DNA of 64,000 bases, taken from positions 13,042,874 to 13,106,873 of the forward strand of contig NC_087069.1 of NCBI RefSeq assembly GCF_963678635.1, given 5' to 3'. Below are positions 41,322 through 53,712 of the stretch, one piece after another. A program made the translations under genes and the position numbers. The DNA is from Symsagittifera roscoffensis (taxonomy: Eukaryota; Xenacoelomorpha; Acoela; Convolutidae). A model generated the notes under the pieces. That model saw nothing but the letters and a program-made list of their open reading frames with translations. It was not told where the DNA came from and searched no databases. Each line of letters opens with the position of its first letter. The stretch's first letter is position 1.

Positions 41322-43338
41322 CAAAATAAAAAACATTTCATTTATTTCTCACATTTCTTTTTTGGATTTCATCAATCGTTCACCTAAAAGATCGAAAACA
41401 AACTAAAAAATTACAAATATTTTTCAATTTTTTTAAAACTTCTATTTAACAATAAAAATAAATAAATAAACGCAGTAAACTTCAATGGAAGAGCAGCAAA
41501 TTATTAATTCTGCAATAAAATTTACACAATTCAAGCTGTAAAATAATAAACTTGACAAATAAACTTAAATAAATAACAAATTACACGAAATTAACCTTTC
41601 CAATTGAGCTTCTTTGAATAGTCTCTTCACTCGCCCTTGATTTTCACACTTTTTCCACCAAACTCGCACAACTTGTCCATGTAGAACTGTTTTATGAATG
41701 ATTTTGAAGTTTCAATTATCACTGTTATTAACTCTACCTTATATTCACGCGTTTCTTATTTTTCTTTTACCCGGTTGGAAGGGATTATAAGAGCAAGCTT
41801 GAAATAACCAACGCAGCATGCTAACGCCACAAAACCAACAGATTGAATAAAAAATCCCACGGTACTCAAACCGGATTAAACCCAGATTAAAACTGGATGA
41901 TTTTTTTTTCTGAAACCATCTTTCAATTTTTATTGAAACCAAACGAAACACAAAAAGAATAACTTAAAACACAATAATCTCCACTGGGAAAAGTACACAT
42001 CCAAAAACAAAAAAGAGAAAATCACCCGATAAAATAGAACAAAAAGTTGAATACAAAAAAGCCACTGCCCAAAGAGACGGTAAAATTGTAACCCATTCTG
42101 GCAGCAATCACCAGAACGACTTTGCTCAAAGTACACAATCCCACCACGAGCTACGAACCTGACCCTCTATTTTTGATAAGATTGGCTCCAGGGTGAGCAA
42201 CCCTACAAAATAACCGAACTAAACAAAAACGCTTTTGCGAAAACAACTTATAGAACATCATTACTGAAATTGATCTCAGTAACAAGAAGTAGATTCAAAA
42301 ATGCAATGTAAAAGATGTCTTAGATCAAACGGAACGAGCAACAAAGGAGATGAAAAGTCGATGACATTCTAACTCTGGAATGGCAAATTTATTGTTTTGT
42401 TGCCGTAGTCATAACACCCGCAGGATTTGAAGTATGAACTCATCATCGCAGCAAAGAATACCATTGAAAAAGACCAATGGCTATCACATTGTTGATACAC
42501 ATACCGATCCTAGTCACTTGGCACTTCACACAGAAGAGTCGAACTTCATTTAGCTCGTAGTCTCGCTCTAATCTTTACGAAATCGACAAAATATTGCATC
42601 AATCTAGAATCTTCACACAATCACTCAAGACGACCCACGATCAAACGAGACCCTACTTCTGGAACACGGAAAACTGTCTGCTTTGTACACAACAAGTACT
42701 TCTCTCCTCTCTTTACGAAGTCACTGCTTCAAATAATCATCGGAAACTACTCCGAAGAATAGGAAGTAACTCCATCCGTCCTTCACTACAATGAACAATC
42801 TAAAAACTTTACGAGTCAAATGTAGAAACTCCCGACAAATTCCTCGACCCAGAACCTAGCTTGTCTAATTTTCCGCAACCAACCTTCCAGCCCCTTACTC
42901 CCCAACCTTTCAATGAAATCTATCCTTCCCCTCTTCATACACTGATACTACCCCTAACCTTTCCCCGATGTCAAGCGACCAACCCGGTGCACCTAGCCCT
43001 ATGATAGATATAGTCTTTCAACCCTATGACCAATATAGCATGAATTCGATAATTTTATAACACAACAGCAACCCTTTCATACCCCCATCAATGCTTTAAC
43101 AATTCATCAACTAACACACTCTGCCTAAACCTCAATTGACTCAGCCAATACAGCACCCACCAGAGCAGATAGAATTTTTAAACAAAAACACCCAATTCTA
43201 CACAAAATCTACTCAATTCCTCAATAGCCGTCCCTGATCATCCAACTATATGCCCTTCACCCACAACACAAAAAAACTAAAGAGTTTTTAGTTTATAATT
43301 TACCATTCTTCCCACAATATACATACTATGTGACCACC

Positions 43339-46231
43339 AACGACAACCAACCGAACTTATTCGTTGATGAATTTTGCCTGATTCCCACACTCTCTCGGAC
43401 TCCATGCTATCATTTCACTAACCCATTAGCCCTTTCCTTTCTCTTCACTCGCCCTTGATTTACCCACTCTTCTCACCAAACTCGCACAAATCGCCCATTT
43501 AGAATTGTTTAATGAATGAATTTGAAGTTTCAAGTCTCACAGTTAAAAAATCTACCTTAGATTCAAGCGTTTCTAATTTTCTTTTAACCCGGTTGGAATG
43601 AATTATAAAAGTAAGCTTAAGCTAACCAACGTAGCATGCTAACGCCTCAAAACCAACAGCATGAATAAAAAAATCCCAAAGTACCCAAACCGGATTAAAC
43701 CCAGATTGAAACTGATTACTATAATATATCCACAACACTAATTTCAATCACACATTATATAATTGAAATGAAACATGCTTTGCCGAGGACAATGAACCAT
43801 GTCAATGTTGTCTTCATAAACTAATAACTGCACTTCACGAAAAACCGTTCACCGCAAATGGACTAAACCAAACTCTCAATCGATTCACAGCACAACGCGC
43901 TAACCAATTCTCAATAAATCACTATGATCATGCAATAACCCGATACATGGAAGATACCCCAAATGAGGACGACCCTAATACTAACCTTCAAATAACAGAA
44001 AATTTTTTCTTTGTATCTGAATATGTCGTTCACATAGATAGTACTAACAAAAAAATCGATAATATTGTTGCTGGCGAACCAACAACCACCAAAGCATACG
44101 AATCAAACCTGAACAATATTAATCATTTTGCACTCTGTCTTCACTTCCTTGCACCTAAGGAACGCGACCTTTTCTGCTCGCATGCGATCATGTTGAGAAC
44201 AAAACTAACACACACGCACATACAAATATTAAAATTTTATACAACATCACTACACAACCAAACTACCAATACGTAACACACAACACCAATTTAGGTTCAT
44301 AGATTCAAATTATACTTAATCATATTTCTTATCCTTCACTTACTGCATAAAGTCATCCAATCTCCACAACATACTCCGTAATTATGATCCCGTTAGACAG
44401 ATGTAAATATTCTGCCTACTAACCAACTCCTTGCGCATTGTTGAGGCTCGCCCACTAATTGTTCCCCAAGATTATATACAGCCCCCTGAAATCACCATAA
44501 TAGAGTATATCCACAACACTAAAATCAATCAAGACTTACATAATTTAATTCAGAACACAGATCATGTTTTCTCACTACAAACCGAAGAACTAGAGATCAA
44601 CAGAGCGCTGGAGCTTCTCTGGCCTCTGCTTCAAACTAAAAACTTAATGAGCATGCTTACGAAACTAATCGTAACTTCAGACACAATTCGAATCATGTTT
44701 CCCGTGGGTTTTTCCCTGATGAGGAGCTTCTTAAGTTTGAATATAATTAATTTAACTAACAACACAAAAAAACGCTTCATTTTTTTCTCACTTTTTTTAA
44801 AAGATTTCATCAATCAATCACCTAAAAAAACAAAAACCCAATAAAAAAATACAAACTCTTTTTCAATTATTTTTAAAAACTTCTATTTAACAATAAAAAC
44901 AAATAAATAAATGCAGTAAACTTCAAGGGAAGAGCAGCAAAATATTAACTCTGCAATAAAATTCGCACAATTCAAGCTTTAAATTAATAAACTTGAAAAC
45001 AAATTACATGAAATTAACCTTTCCATTTGAGCTTCTTTGAATCGTCTCTTCACTCGCCCACAATTTAAACCCTTTTTCCACCAAACTGGCACAATTTGCC
45101 CATGTTGAATTGTTTAATGAATGATTTTGAAGTTTCAATCATCACTGTTAACAACGCGTTTCTAATTTATATTCACGCGTTTCTATTTTTCATTTCACCC
45201 GGTTGGAAGTGATTATAAGAGCAAGCTTGATTTAACCAACGCAGCATGCTAACGCCACAAAACCAACAGCATGAAAAAAAAATCCCACGGTACCCAAACC
45301 GGATTAAACCCAGATTAAAACTGGATGATTTTTCCTTATGAAACCATCTTTCACTTTTTATTGAAACCAAATGAAACACAAAGTGAAGAACTCAAAACGC
45401 AATAATCTACTCTGGGAAAAGTACACAGCCAAAAACAAAAAAGAGAAAAACAATCGATAAAAGTGAACAAAAAGTTGAACACAAAAAAATACACTGCCCA
45501 AAGAGACGGTAAAATTGTAACCCACTCAGGCGTCGACCACCAGAACGACGTCGCTCAAAGTACACGATCCCACCATAAGCTACGAACCTTACCTTTTACT
45601 TTTGATAAGATTGGCTCCAGGGTGAGCAACCCTACAAAATAACCGAACTAAACAAAAACGCTTTTGTGAAAACAACTTATAGAACATCATTAATGAAGTT
45701 GATCTCAGTAACAAGAAGTAGATACAAAAATGCAATGTAAAAGATGTCTTAGATCAAACGGAACGAGCAACAAAGGAGATGAAAAGTCGATGACATTCTA
45801 ACTCTGGAATGGCAAATTTATTGTTTTGTTGCCGTAGTCATAACACCCGCAGGATTTAAAGTATGGACTCATCCTCGCAGCAAAGGATACTCTTGAAAAA
45901 GACCAAGGGCTATCTCGATTTTGATACACATACCAATCCTAGTCGCTTGGTACTTCACACAGAAAAGTCAAACTTAATTTAGCTCGTAGTCTTGCTCTAA
46001 GCTTAACGAAATCGACAAAATATTGCATGAACCTAGAATCTTCACACAATCACTCAAGACGACCCACGATCAAACGAGACCCACTTCTGGAACACGGAAA
46101 ATTGTCTGTTTTGTACACAACAACTACATCCCTCCACTCTTCATGAAGTCACTGCTCCAACTACTTATCGGAAACTACTCCGAAGAATAGGAAATAACTC
46201 CATCCGTCCTTCACTACAAGGAAGAATTTAA
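43339..46231. repeat. Repeat R, copy R3 (most diverged, 3' truncated)
   Basis: Cassettes lie at 43443-43713 and 45048-45320, with spacer A between them and spacer B after. It extends past the end of the duplication and stops at about 46231 without the LINE 5' UTR-like segment. It is visibly more diverged than R1 is from R2. Confidence 0.75.
43767..44276 (+). CDS. Small R-repeat ORF, copy 3 (unknown protein)
   Basis: Open after a TGA at 43764-43766; first ATG at 43947 (MEDTPNEDD). It is clearly diverged from copies 1 and 2 at many sites yet still open across the region, and it differs in frame-preserving ways (loss of a Pro-Asn pair, gain of a residue after HIDS). The C-terminus differs because the (CA)n tract has another length. 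No recognised domain. Confidence 0.38.
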   Translation, partial: NETCFAEDNEPCQCCLHKLITALHEKPFTANGLNQTLNRFTAQRANQFSINHYDHAITRYMEDTPNEDDPNTNLQITENFFFVSEYVVHIDSTNKKIDNIVAGEPTTTKAYESNLNNINHFALCLHFLAPKERDLFCSHAIMLRTKLTHTHIQILKFYTTSLHNQTTNT

Positions 46232-47865
46232 AAACTAAAATTCTCTAAACCCCGGATGGTTGGATCCAGTTCTAAACTAGTGTTTATAACAGAATATATT
46301 ACTGATGAAACTATCTCTAAAAAACGTTACTAACTAACCAATCAGATTCCTCAGCTAATACTTATAATTATTTGTAATGCTGAAACTACTTGTAGTTACC
46401 GCACCAGAACAAGTTGAACAAATCTTAGAAGACAGTTGTTTTCCTTTGGACAAGTTTCATGAACCTAACCCGCAAATACCAGTACACACTAGATCTTTTG
46501 AGAATAGGAGATAAAAGAGTAAGGTTAAGATTGTTATTTGACTAAGGAGTTGCACGACTCAATCCGGCCTAAAAAGGATAGCGTGATGAACAGACGGTGT
46601 ACTTCATCTGAATTTACTCTATGAGAAAGCTACCTCTGGCTTAAAATGAAAAGTTGTTTCCCGTAGTCGGAACAATTAGAACATTGTTGTCAAGAAACTG
46701 TATCTTAAATTTAAAGATTTTCCATTTTTTGATTAGTTGGCCAGTAAAAAATCGTTTGTTGCTTTGCATCATATTGTAAAACTCAACTGAATAAACATGC
46801 CGATTGTTTTTTTTACAACTCTGTTTTTAGGTAGGCAGATGATTTGTAATGCTGAATAACATACACTGGCAATTATTTGTAGAGCTGAAACTACTTGTAG
46901 TGTCAGCACTACAGGTAAGGCAGATAACATGTACTGATAATTATTTTTAGTGCTGAAACTACTTGTAGAGTCAGCATCAGAACAATTTGAATAAATCTTA
47001 GAAGACAGTTGTTCTCCTTTGAACAAGTTCTATAAACCTAACCGGCAAATACCAGTATACACTAGATCTATATCACGCTTATCATAAATATCACGCTTAT
47101 ATATTTGGAACCTCTGAAATTACCCCCTCCACTATTTTTGTAACTGATTGAACAACCAAATAGGTGAATTGGCTTCAAATTGGCATGTCTTAAAGTAAAA
47201 AGTCTTGTACTCTTTGCTTGCATTAACTTTTTGACTAAAAAAAAGTTTGCCCTTGAAAATTGCTTGCACATATTTTTTATTTAAATTTATTTCTTCCGTA
47301 AAAGCCAATTCTTTTGGGAGGGAGGTGAAAACTGTATACTTGATCCAATCCAAAAAATAACAAAAAAAAGTTTCTCGCAGGGTACACATCAGTTACCAAG
47401 CGTCTGTTTACATGAAATTTCTGAAATCAATTCAATAAACAATTCAAAATCTTAAATCTCTCTAAGCCTCGGATGGGTGGAACCAGTTCTAAGCTAGTAC
47501 TTATAACCAATTATGTTATTGATAAAACTATCCTTATAAAATATTACTAACTAACCCATCATATTCGATAACATACACTGACAATTATTTGTAGTGCTGA
47601 AACTACTTGTAGTGTCAACACCAGAACAAATTGAATAAATCTTAGAAGACAATTGTTCTCCTTTGGAAAAGTTCCATAAACCTAACCGACAAATACCAGT
47701 ATACACTAGATCTATTGATACTAGGAGTTATAAGAGTAAGAAAAATATTGGTATTAGACTAAGGAATTGCACGAATCTATCCGTTCGAAAATAAGATACA
47801 GCGTGACAAACAGACTGTGTACCTTATCTGAAATTACTCTATGAGAAAGCTACATCTGGCTTAAA
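46232..47865. repeat. Dispersed ~415 bp repeat, two full and one partial copy
   Basis: Full copies at about 46232-46645 and 47450-47865 are alignable end to end (both contain a ...cggatgg.tgga.ccagttcta block near the start and tctatgagaaagctac near the end). A partial copy occupies about 46850-47075. All are in direct orientation. The DNA between them (46646-46849, 47076-47449) shows no gene. Confidence 0.75.
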
Positions 47866-48200
47866 CTCACGAACATTTTTAGCGAAAAAAAAACACATGT
47901 GAAATATCCTACGTTTTGAGCTTAAGACAACAACACCTTTCAGAATATCAAAAACGCTGTCCAAAACTGGTAGTTAATAATTCAAACTGGGAAAAAAACC
48001 AAAGCGAGTGCAATTAAAAAAAACCGTGTATATTTTTTTCTAGCTATGTTAAGTTTGAAGGTATTCACCATCGCCAAGTTTGAGGAGATTTCACAATCGC
48101 CATCATCTAATGTTTAAGTTCGAAACATTATTTCTAGCAAAAAAAGTAGAAAAAAGCTGAACACAACAAATGTTATGTAGATACATGTGCATGTATTCTT

Positions 48201-48363
48201 ATTACGAGTCCAAACTGTGCACTGGATAGGAGCACAATTTTGTGTCTGTATCTTCCTGGATTCCACAAGTCAAGAAAATGAAAGAACAAAAGAGGAACAA
48301 AGGGAGCGTCCTTGTCGCGGAATCCGCTTACAATGCACAAAATGCACAGTTTGGCCTCGTAAT
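48201..48363. mobile_element. MITE-like element, copy 1 (163 bp)
   Basis: Ends are 21-bp inverted repeats with one mismatch: attacgagtccaaactgtgc at 48201 and its complement ending at 48363. A second copy of the family lies inverted at 62987-63186. There is no coding capacity. It is flanked by ordinary AT-rich DNA; a target duplication is not clear. Open frames crossing it at 48187-48531 are fortuitous. Confidence 0.75.
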
Positions 48364-49412
48364 GCGAAGAAGTTTTACGAAGAACAGAAACGTTTTTATC
48401 ATAAATTTGGTTTCAGAAGCAAATGGGGACACAGAAGTTTTTATTACAATTTACTCCACATTTCACTATTGTTACATTTGGCTTGGGTTGTTATCTCTGT
48501 TATAATTGACACTGTTTCGGCAAAGATGTGAGTACCTTTCAGTTATAGTTCAAGTATAAAGTAAACAATTTTTTTTGACAGCATCATTTATATGAAATCT
48601 CCGTATCAAAAAAATGTATGTATAAATCAAAAAAATAATAACGACAAATTAGAAGCTACTAAACACCTTGTTCAACAGGGATGGATTCAAAATTTAGTTT
48701 GAAAATTGCAATTTTTTCATTAGCAAGTTTTTTCATCATAAAAAATCCTTTATTTTTACTCAGCGTTAAAAAACATAGTTTTCTTGCGGTCGATCATGGT
48801 TTTTCTCAAAAGCAATTTCTTGCCTAATCGATATTTTGATTTAAAAAACTTCACTTGCTCATTTTTCAAAGACGAAAAAGAATTCGAGCGCCTCAACACG
48901 GGATTTGAATCAAAAACAGAAGATTGTGTTTCTTGCTTGACAATTATTTTTACTCTGTTCTGACTTTCTAATTTTGTTTCAGACAAATTCTGGAAAACGT
49001 AAGTAAATTTCGTTACAGTTTCAATGGTATAGTTTGAACCCATTAAATGAAGTTGGAGAAAGTTAACACATCGAAAAAATTCAAAGTTTGTTATCGAGTT
49101 TCGTTCAATTTAAACGCAGCAATAGTCACTTTAATTCCAGCAGACAAAATTTTAATCTCAATTTGTTATGTACAAAACCAAAATAAAACAATTGAATAAA
49201 ACAGAAAAATCCAATTTCTTGAATACTGTATCACAAACCACTCTAAAATGTAAGCGTAAGTTAAAAACTCTAGAAATTCGAAAACTGCTAAACCAAAGTT
49301 TTGAATGATTAATAGCTTCAGGCGAAAATTGTGACCATGCAATACGGAATCAATTATGCTTTCTGTTATATTCTCACAAAACCAGGTTAAAAAAAACAAA
49401 GCTCAAATCATC
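48364..49412. other. AT-rich DNA without a recognisable gene
   Basis: No open frame with protein-like composition or known motif was seen on either strand; poly-A/T runs dominate. Confidence 0.5.
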
Positions 49413-51338
49413 ATCATATCAAAATTTCCATCACCAACATCATCACCATCGCCTTAACCAACACCATCACCAACATCATCACCAACATCATCACCATCAC
49501 ATTATCCAACATCATCACCATCACCTTATCCAACACCATCAACAAAGCCATCAGCATCACTATCACCTTACCCAACACCATCACCATCACCAATACTATC
49601 ACCTTATCCAATACCATCAGCCTCACCATCACCATCAATATCACCTTATCCAACACCATCAACATCACCATCGCTATCAATATCACCTTATCCAACACCA
49701 TCAACATCACCATCGCCATCGAAATCACCTTATCCAATACCATCAACATCACCATCGCCATCAATATCACCTTATCCGACACCATCACTAACATCATGGC
49801 TATCACCTTATCCAACACCATTAACATCACCATCACCATCACTATCACCTTATCCAACACCATTAACATCACCATCACCATCACTATCACCTTATCCAAC
49901 ACCATCACCATCACCATCACCATCAATATCACCTTATCCAACACCATCAACATCACCATCGCTATCAATATCACCTTATCCAACACCATCACCATCACCA
50001 TCGCCATCGAAATCACCTTATCCAATACCATCAACATCACCATCGCCATCAATATCACCTTATCCGACACCATCACTAACATCATCGCTATCACCTTATC
50101 CAACACCATCAGCATCAGCATCACCATCACTGTCACCTTATTCAACACCATCAACATCACCATCGCTATCAAAATCACCTTATCCAACACTATCACCATC
50201 ACCATCACTATCACCTTATCCAACACCATTAACATCACCATCACCATCACTATCACCTTATCCAACACCATTAACATCACCATCACCATTACTATCACCT
50301 TATCCAACACCATCACCATCACCATCGCCATCAATATCACCTTATCCAACACCATCACCAACATCATCACCATAACCATCACCATCACCATCACCATCAC
50401 CATCGCTATCACCTTATCCAACACCATCACCATCACCATCACCATCACCATCACCATCACTAACGTCATCACGATCACAACCAAAATAACCATCACCATC
50501 ACTATCCCTTTCTCATGCACAATCACCATCACCATCAACATCGCTATCACATTATCATCACCAACAACATCACCATCACTATCACGTTATCCAACATCAT
50601 CGCCATCACCACCACCATCATCATCAAAATCAACATCACTATCACGATAACCATCGCATCACCATCACCATCACCAGCACCACCACCATAGCCATCACCA
50701 TCACCATCACTATCACCTTATCCAACACCATCACCATCACCATCGCCATCAATATCACCTTATCCAACACCATCACCAACATCATCACCATAACCATCAC
50801 CATCACCATCACCATCGCTATCACCTTATCCAACACCATCACCATCACCATCACCATCACTAACGTCATCACGATCACAACCAAAATAACCATCACCATC
50901 ACTATCCCCTTCTCATGCACAATCACCATCACCATCAACATCGCTATCACATTATCATCACCAACAACATCACCATCACTATCACGTTATCCAACATCAT
51001 CGCCATCACCACCACCATCATCATCAATATCAACATCACTATCACCATAACCATCGCATCACCATCGCCATCACCAGCAACACCACCATAGCCATCACCA
51101 TCACCATCACTATCATTTTATCCAACACCATCGCCAGCACCATTACTATCGCTTTAATCAACACAATCCTCATCATCACCACCATCACCATCACCATCAC
51201 TATCACATTATCCAACGACATCGCCATCACCATCACCATCCCCTTATTCAACACCATCACCATCACCAGTACTACCAGCTTCACCGTCACCATCGCTATC
51301 ACCAACAACATCGCTATCACCATGCGCAACCAAATCAA
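49413..51338. repeat. Large (ATCACC)n-type satellite with higher-order structure
   Basis: Imperfect CATCAC/ATCACC hexamers are punctuated by ATCACCTTATCCAACACCATC blocks every ~40-60 bp, giving a higher-order repeat. A ~300 bp subregion (with a distinctive acgtcatcacgatcacaacc core) occurs at about 50340-50640 and again at about 50760-51060. The hexamer period keeps several frames open, which produces a 378-codon Met/Val frame on the minus strand and an Ile/Thr frame on the plus strand. These are not genes. Confidence 0.92.
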
Positions 51339-52318
51339 CACATTTCTGACTGAGCGGATTTCCAAGTGTTCACCAAAATATCTGGTTTTGTGTCATTTAG
51401 ATTACTAACGCGAGTAAAAACAAAGAAAACTTCCTGCCTGGAATCCAGTCGCGGTAGAGGTCACAACCGCCATGCCTCCAAGGCCTGTGTTTTGTCTCCA
51501 AGTACACTCGGTGTTCGGAAGACTCTTTTAAACTTTCGTTCTAGTCTTGTATTGAAGTTTATGTCTACTGTGACGCGGACATACTTTATCCTATTGTGAA
51601 ATGCGCACACCTAAACTCTAATGCTCTTTGTGCATAATTTTGCATTTAGGAGTACCTGCCAAAAGCCCATCGGCTTTTGGATATCTGATTTATGGTCAGT
51701 GTTCTTTTTTAAATAACCAATTTAATTTCAACTTAATAATCGAGTTTTAACTTTAACCAGCTTAGAACATTATCATCTTTTTGTTTTTTAATATGGCCTG
51801 AGTTTAAAAGTATACTATATTTTATAGTAGAAAACGCGTATCGGTACATTGTCCTAAGCTAGACCAACGAATCGAACCTGCGAGGTCTAGAGTTCTTTTG
51901 GAACAACGCATCTAGGTATCAACGCATCTAAGTCACCAAGACCGGGAAACATGGGCCAAAAAATTCCAAATAACAATCATCGCCAAAGAGTCCGTGGATA
52001 TTGAAGACGTGATAAATCCATCTTTTAGGTCCGAAACATTTTTCCCAATTCCAGAATAATCCAATGGCAGAACGGAACAATCCAATGACACAACCCGTCG
52101 GACTAAGAAAGAAGCAAGAAATATACAAGCGATTTAGGCCTACAACGAAGAATTGCGAAGAAGAAAAGCCGAAGACAACACAAAATTCAATGGCTTACAA
52201 ATCGGGATATTGGCAAGTAACTAAACTCACGGTTATACTTGGCGATCGGCAAAGAAAGCCAAAATTGCTCTGCACACAAAAACCTTAAAAAAGGATCTTG
52301 ACATACACTTTGCGGATT
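51339..52318. repeat. Block X, copy A (~980 bp)
   Basis: Starts acatttctgactgagcgg at the end of the hexamer array and ends at ...cactttgcggat. It is repeated at 54690-55663 and 55731-56711. It contains a 74-codon frame (52064-52288) beginning MAERNNPMTQPVGLRKKQEIY, open in all three copies with few changes. This looks like a gag-like relic preceding the zinc-knuckle region in the next block, but is not diagnostic alone. Confidence 0.8.
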
Positions 52319-53712
52319 TCTGGGAGTTATTAAAAACCACGTTCTCTATAGCTATAAACCTAATTTATGAAAGATACAAGTTTGTTGGTCAAAGACAGAA
52401 ATATCACGGTATTCTATGAAGTCTTGTCGGAGCTTGCAAAAAAACTGCAAACTAGGAGACTTGGAGACCAAACTCTTTAGAGATTTTCGTATTACCAACA
52501 CGAGAAAAAGAGAAATTCTAAAAAATTGTTTATCGAGTATCTAACCCCTGAGAACATATTAGCCTCTCTACTAGTCCAGGAAGAAGGCACAAAAATACAT
52601 CAACCGTATATTAAATACCCTGTGAACAGTTCTGTACAAAAAACTAATTATGTAAAAAGCGAACCGACCTGAATATTGTAGAGTATAATAAAAGTAGAAA
52701 CTGTGGTCAAAAATTTGAGAAGGAACACCTTACATCATGCCCAGCTAGAGAGAAAAACTGTAATAACTGCAGCCACAAAGGTCATTTTGCGAAACTTTGC
52801 AGAAGTACAGCCAGGGCACAAACCAGTGTTGTAGAACACACTCGAAATTACCCGAATGTTAAACCCACCGGGATATAGCACAAGACAACTCCGAATTTTA
52901 AATAGACTTGGAGATTTTCCTAGTCTCAACAGAATAAACAACAATAAACATTATCGGAAAAGTCGTAGTAAGGATACCATCAGAAGGATGGTACTTACAC
53001 TTACACTTCCGAAGGAAACCAGATCAAATTCGAGTCTGACACCCAGTCTTGTCGATTCTTTGACACATCACAATAGCGTGAGATTGAATTGTACATAACA
53101 CATAAATTTACAGATCTCTCATTGATCAAAAAATTTTACTGTAAATACTTATTTCAACGAATGTTTAAAAGCAAAACAAGTAAAAAGCAAGCGTATACCT
53201 ATACATTTATTTCCTACACTCAAACTCTGCATCAATCAGCTACTTACCGACAGTCACATACAAAAGCTCTCTAGGTGTTCGGAAGGTTGCTTCATATCGC
53301 CTACCGCCATAACAGAAAAAAGAGACGGATGAATTAATTTAGCATCCAGTTCATTGCAAAAGGAAGAAAAAGCTTTTCAACGAAATATACAAAAGGTCAC
53401 AGATTATCGTTCATTCGAGTTGCCAAGCTTGTTTTTAAGAATTTTTGTCGAAGCGGAAATCACTGTGGTTGAAAACAGTTTTTTTCACTTGAACTGCCAT
53501 TCATTAAAACTTGTGATAATCTTTGAGGTTTGACATTCAGATAAATATACAGATAAAAGTTGTTTCCCAATGGCGGGAAGTCAGCCATTCCGTAACGCTT
53601 TAGTTTGCGTGCCGATTTTCTTTCAACCTGCTTTTTAAATAAGTGCGTGGAGACTGCTATCTACATCTGCTTTCAAGTTCTAGCAAATATGATTTTGAGT
53701 TTTTTGGTATAT
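52319..53712 (+). pseudogene. Decayed Ty3/gypsy-like gag-pol relic, copy A
   Basis: A double zinc-knuckle segment is readable at about 52699-52800: CGQKFEKEHLTSCPA followed by CNNCSHKGHFAKLC, a complete CCHC. Further on, around 53180-53340 in shifting frames, is a piece resembling the start of gypsy RT (a short QLLTDGHIQKL-type helix, then FISPTAIT and KRDG), clearer in copy C. Stops and frameshifts are frequent. The element is unrelated in sequence to the giant element at 1-18621 and much older. It is interrupted at 53712 by a new hexamer array. Confidence 0.6.

Larger units (their letters stand above)
39898..43338. repeat. Repeat R, copy R2
   Basis: Counterpart of R1 in the second duplication unit. 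Cassettes lie at 40002-40267 and 41635-41893. It has the longest open version of the spacer A frame (40322-40864) and ends in LINE 5' UTR-like sequence at about 42828-43338. Confidence 0.8.
37211..44127. repeat. Tandem segmental duplication, unit 2 (6,917 bp)
   Basis: Second copy of the block at 30247-37210. It differs by a ~60 bp loss with a local rearrangement near 38630-38665 in the RT region and by scattered point changes. Because it shares the internal LINE lesions of unit 1, it arose by DNA duplication and not by a new retrotransposition. Confidence 0.9.

Noticed and set aside
44431-44844. 137-codon frame in R3 as a distinct gene
   Set aside because: It is the frame-shifted R3 version of the second small R ORF; its C-terminal half is out of frame relative to R1 and R2.
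48187-48531. 114-codon frame with a Cys-Arg-Gly patch
   Set aside because: It starts and largely lies in the MITE (48201-48363), and the other MITE copy does not keep the frame.
49414-50550. 378-codon minus-strand frame of Met/Val repeats
   Set aside because: It lies wholly in an imperfect hexamer array; a period that is a multiple of three with no stop in the unit keeps frames open by itself. Matching Ile/Thr frames on the other strand show the same.
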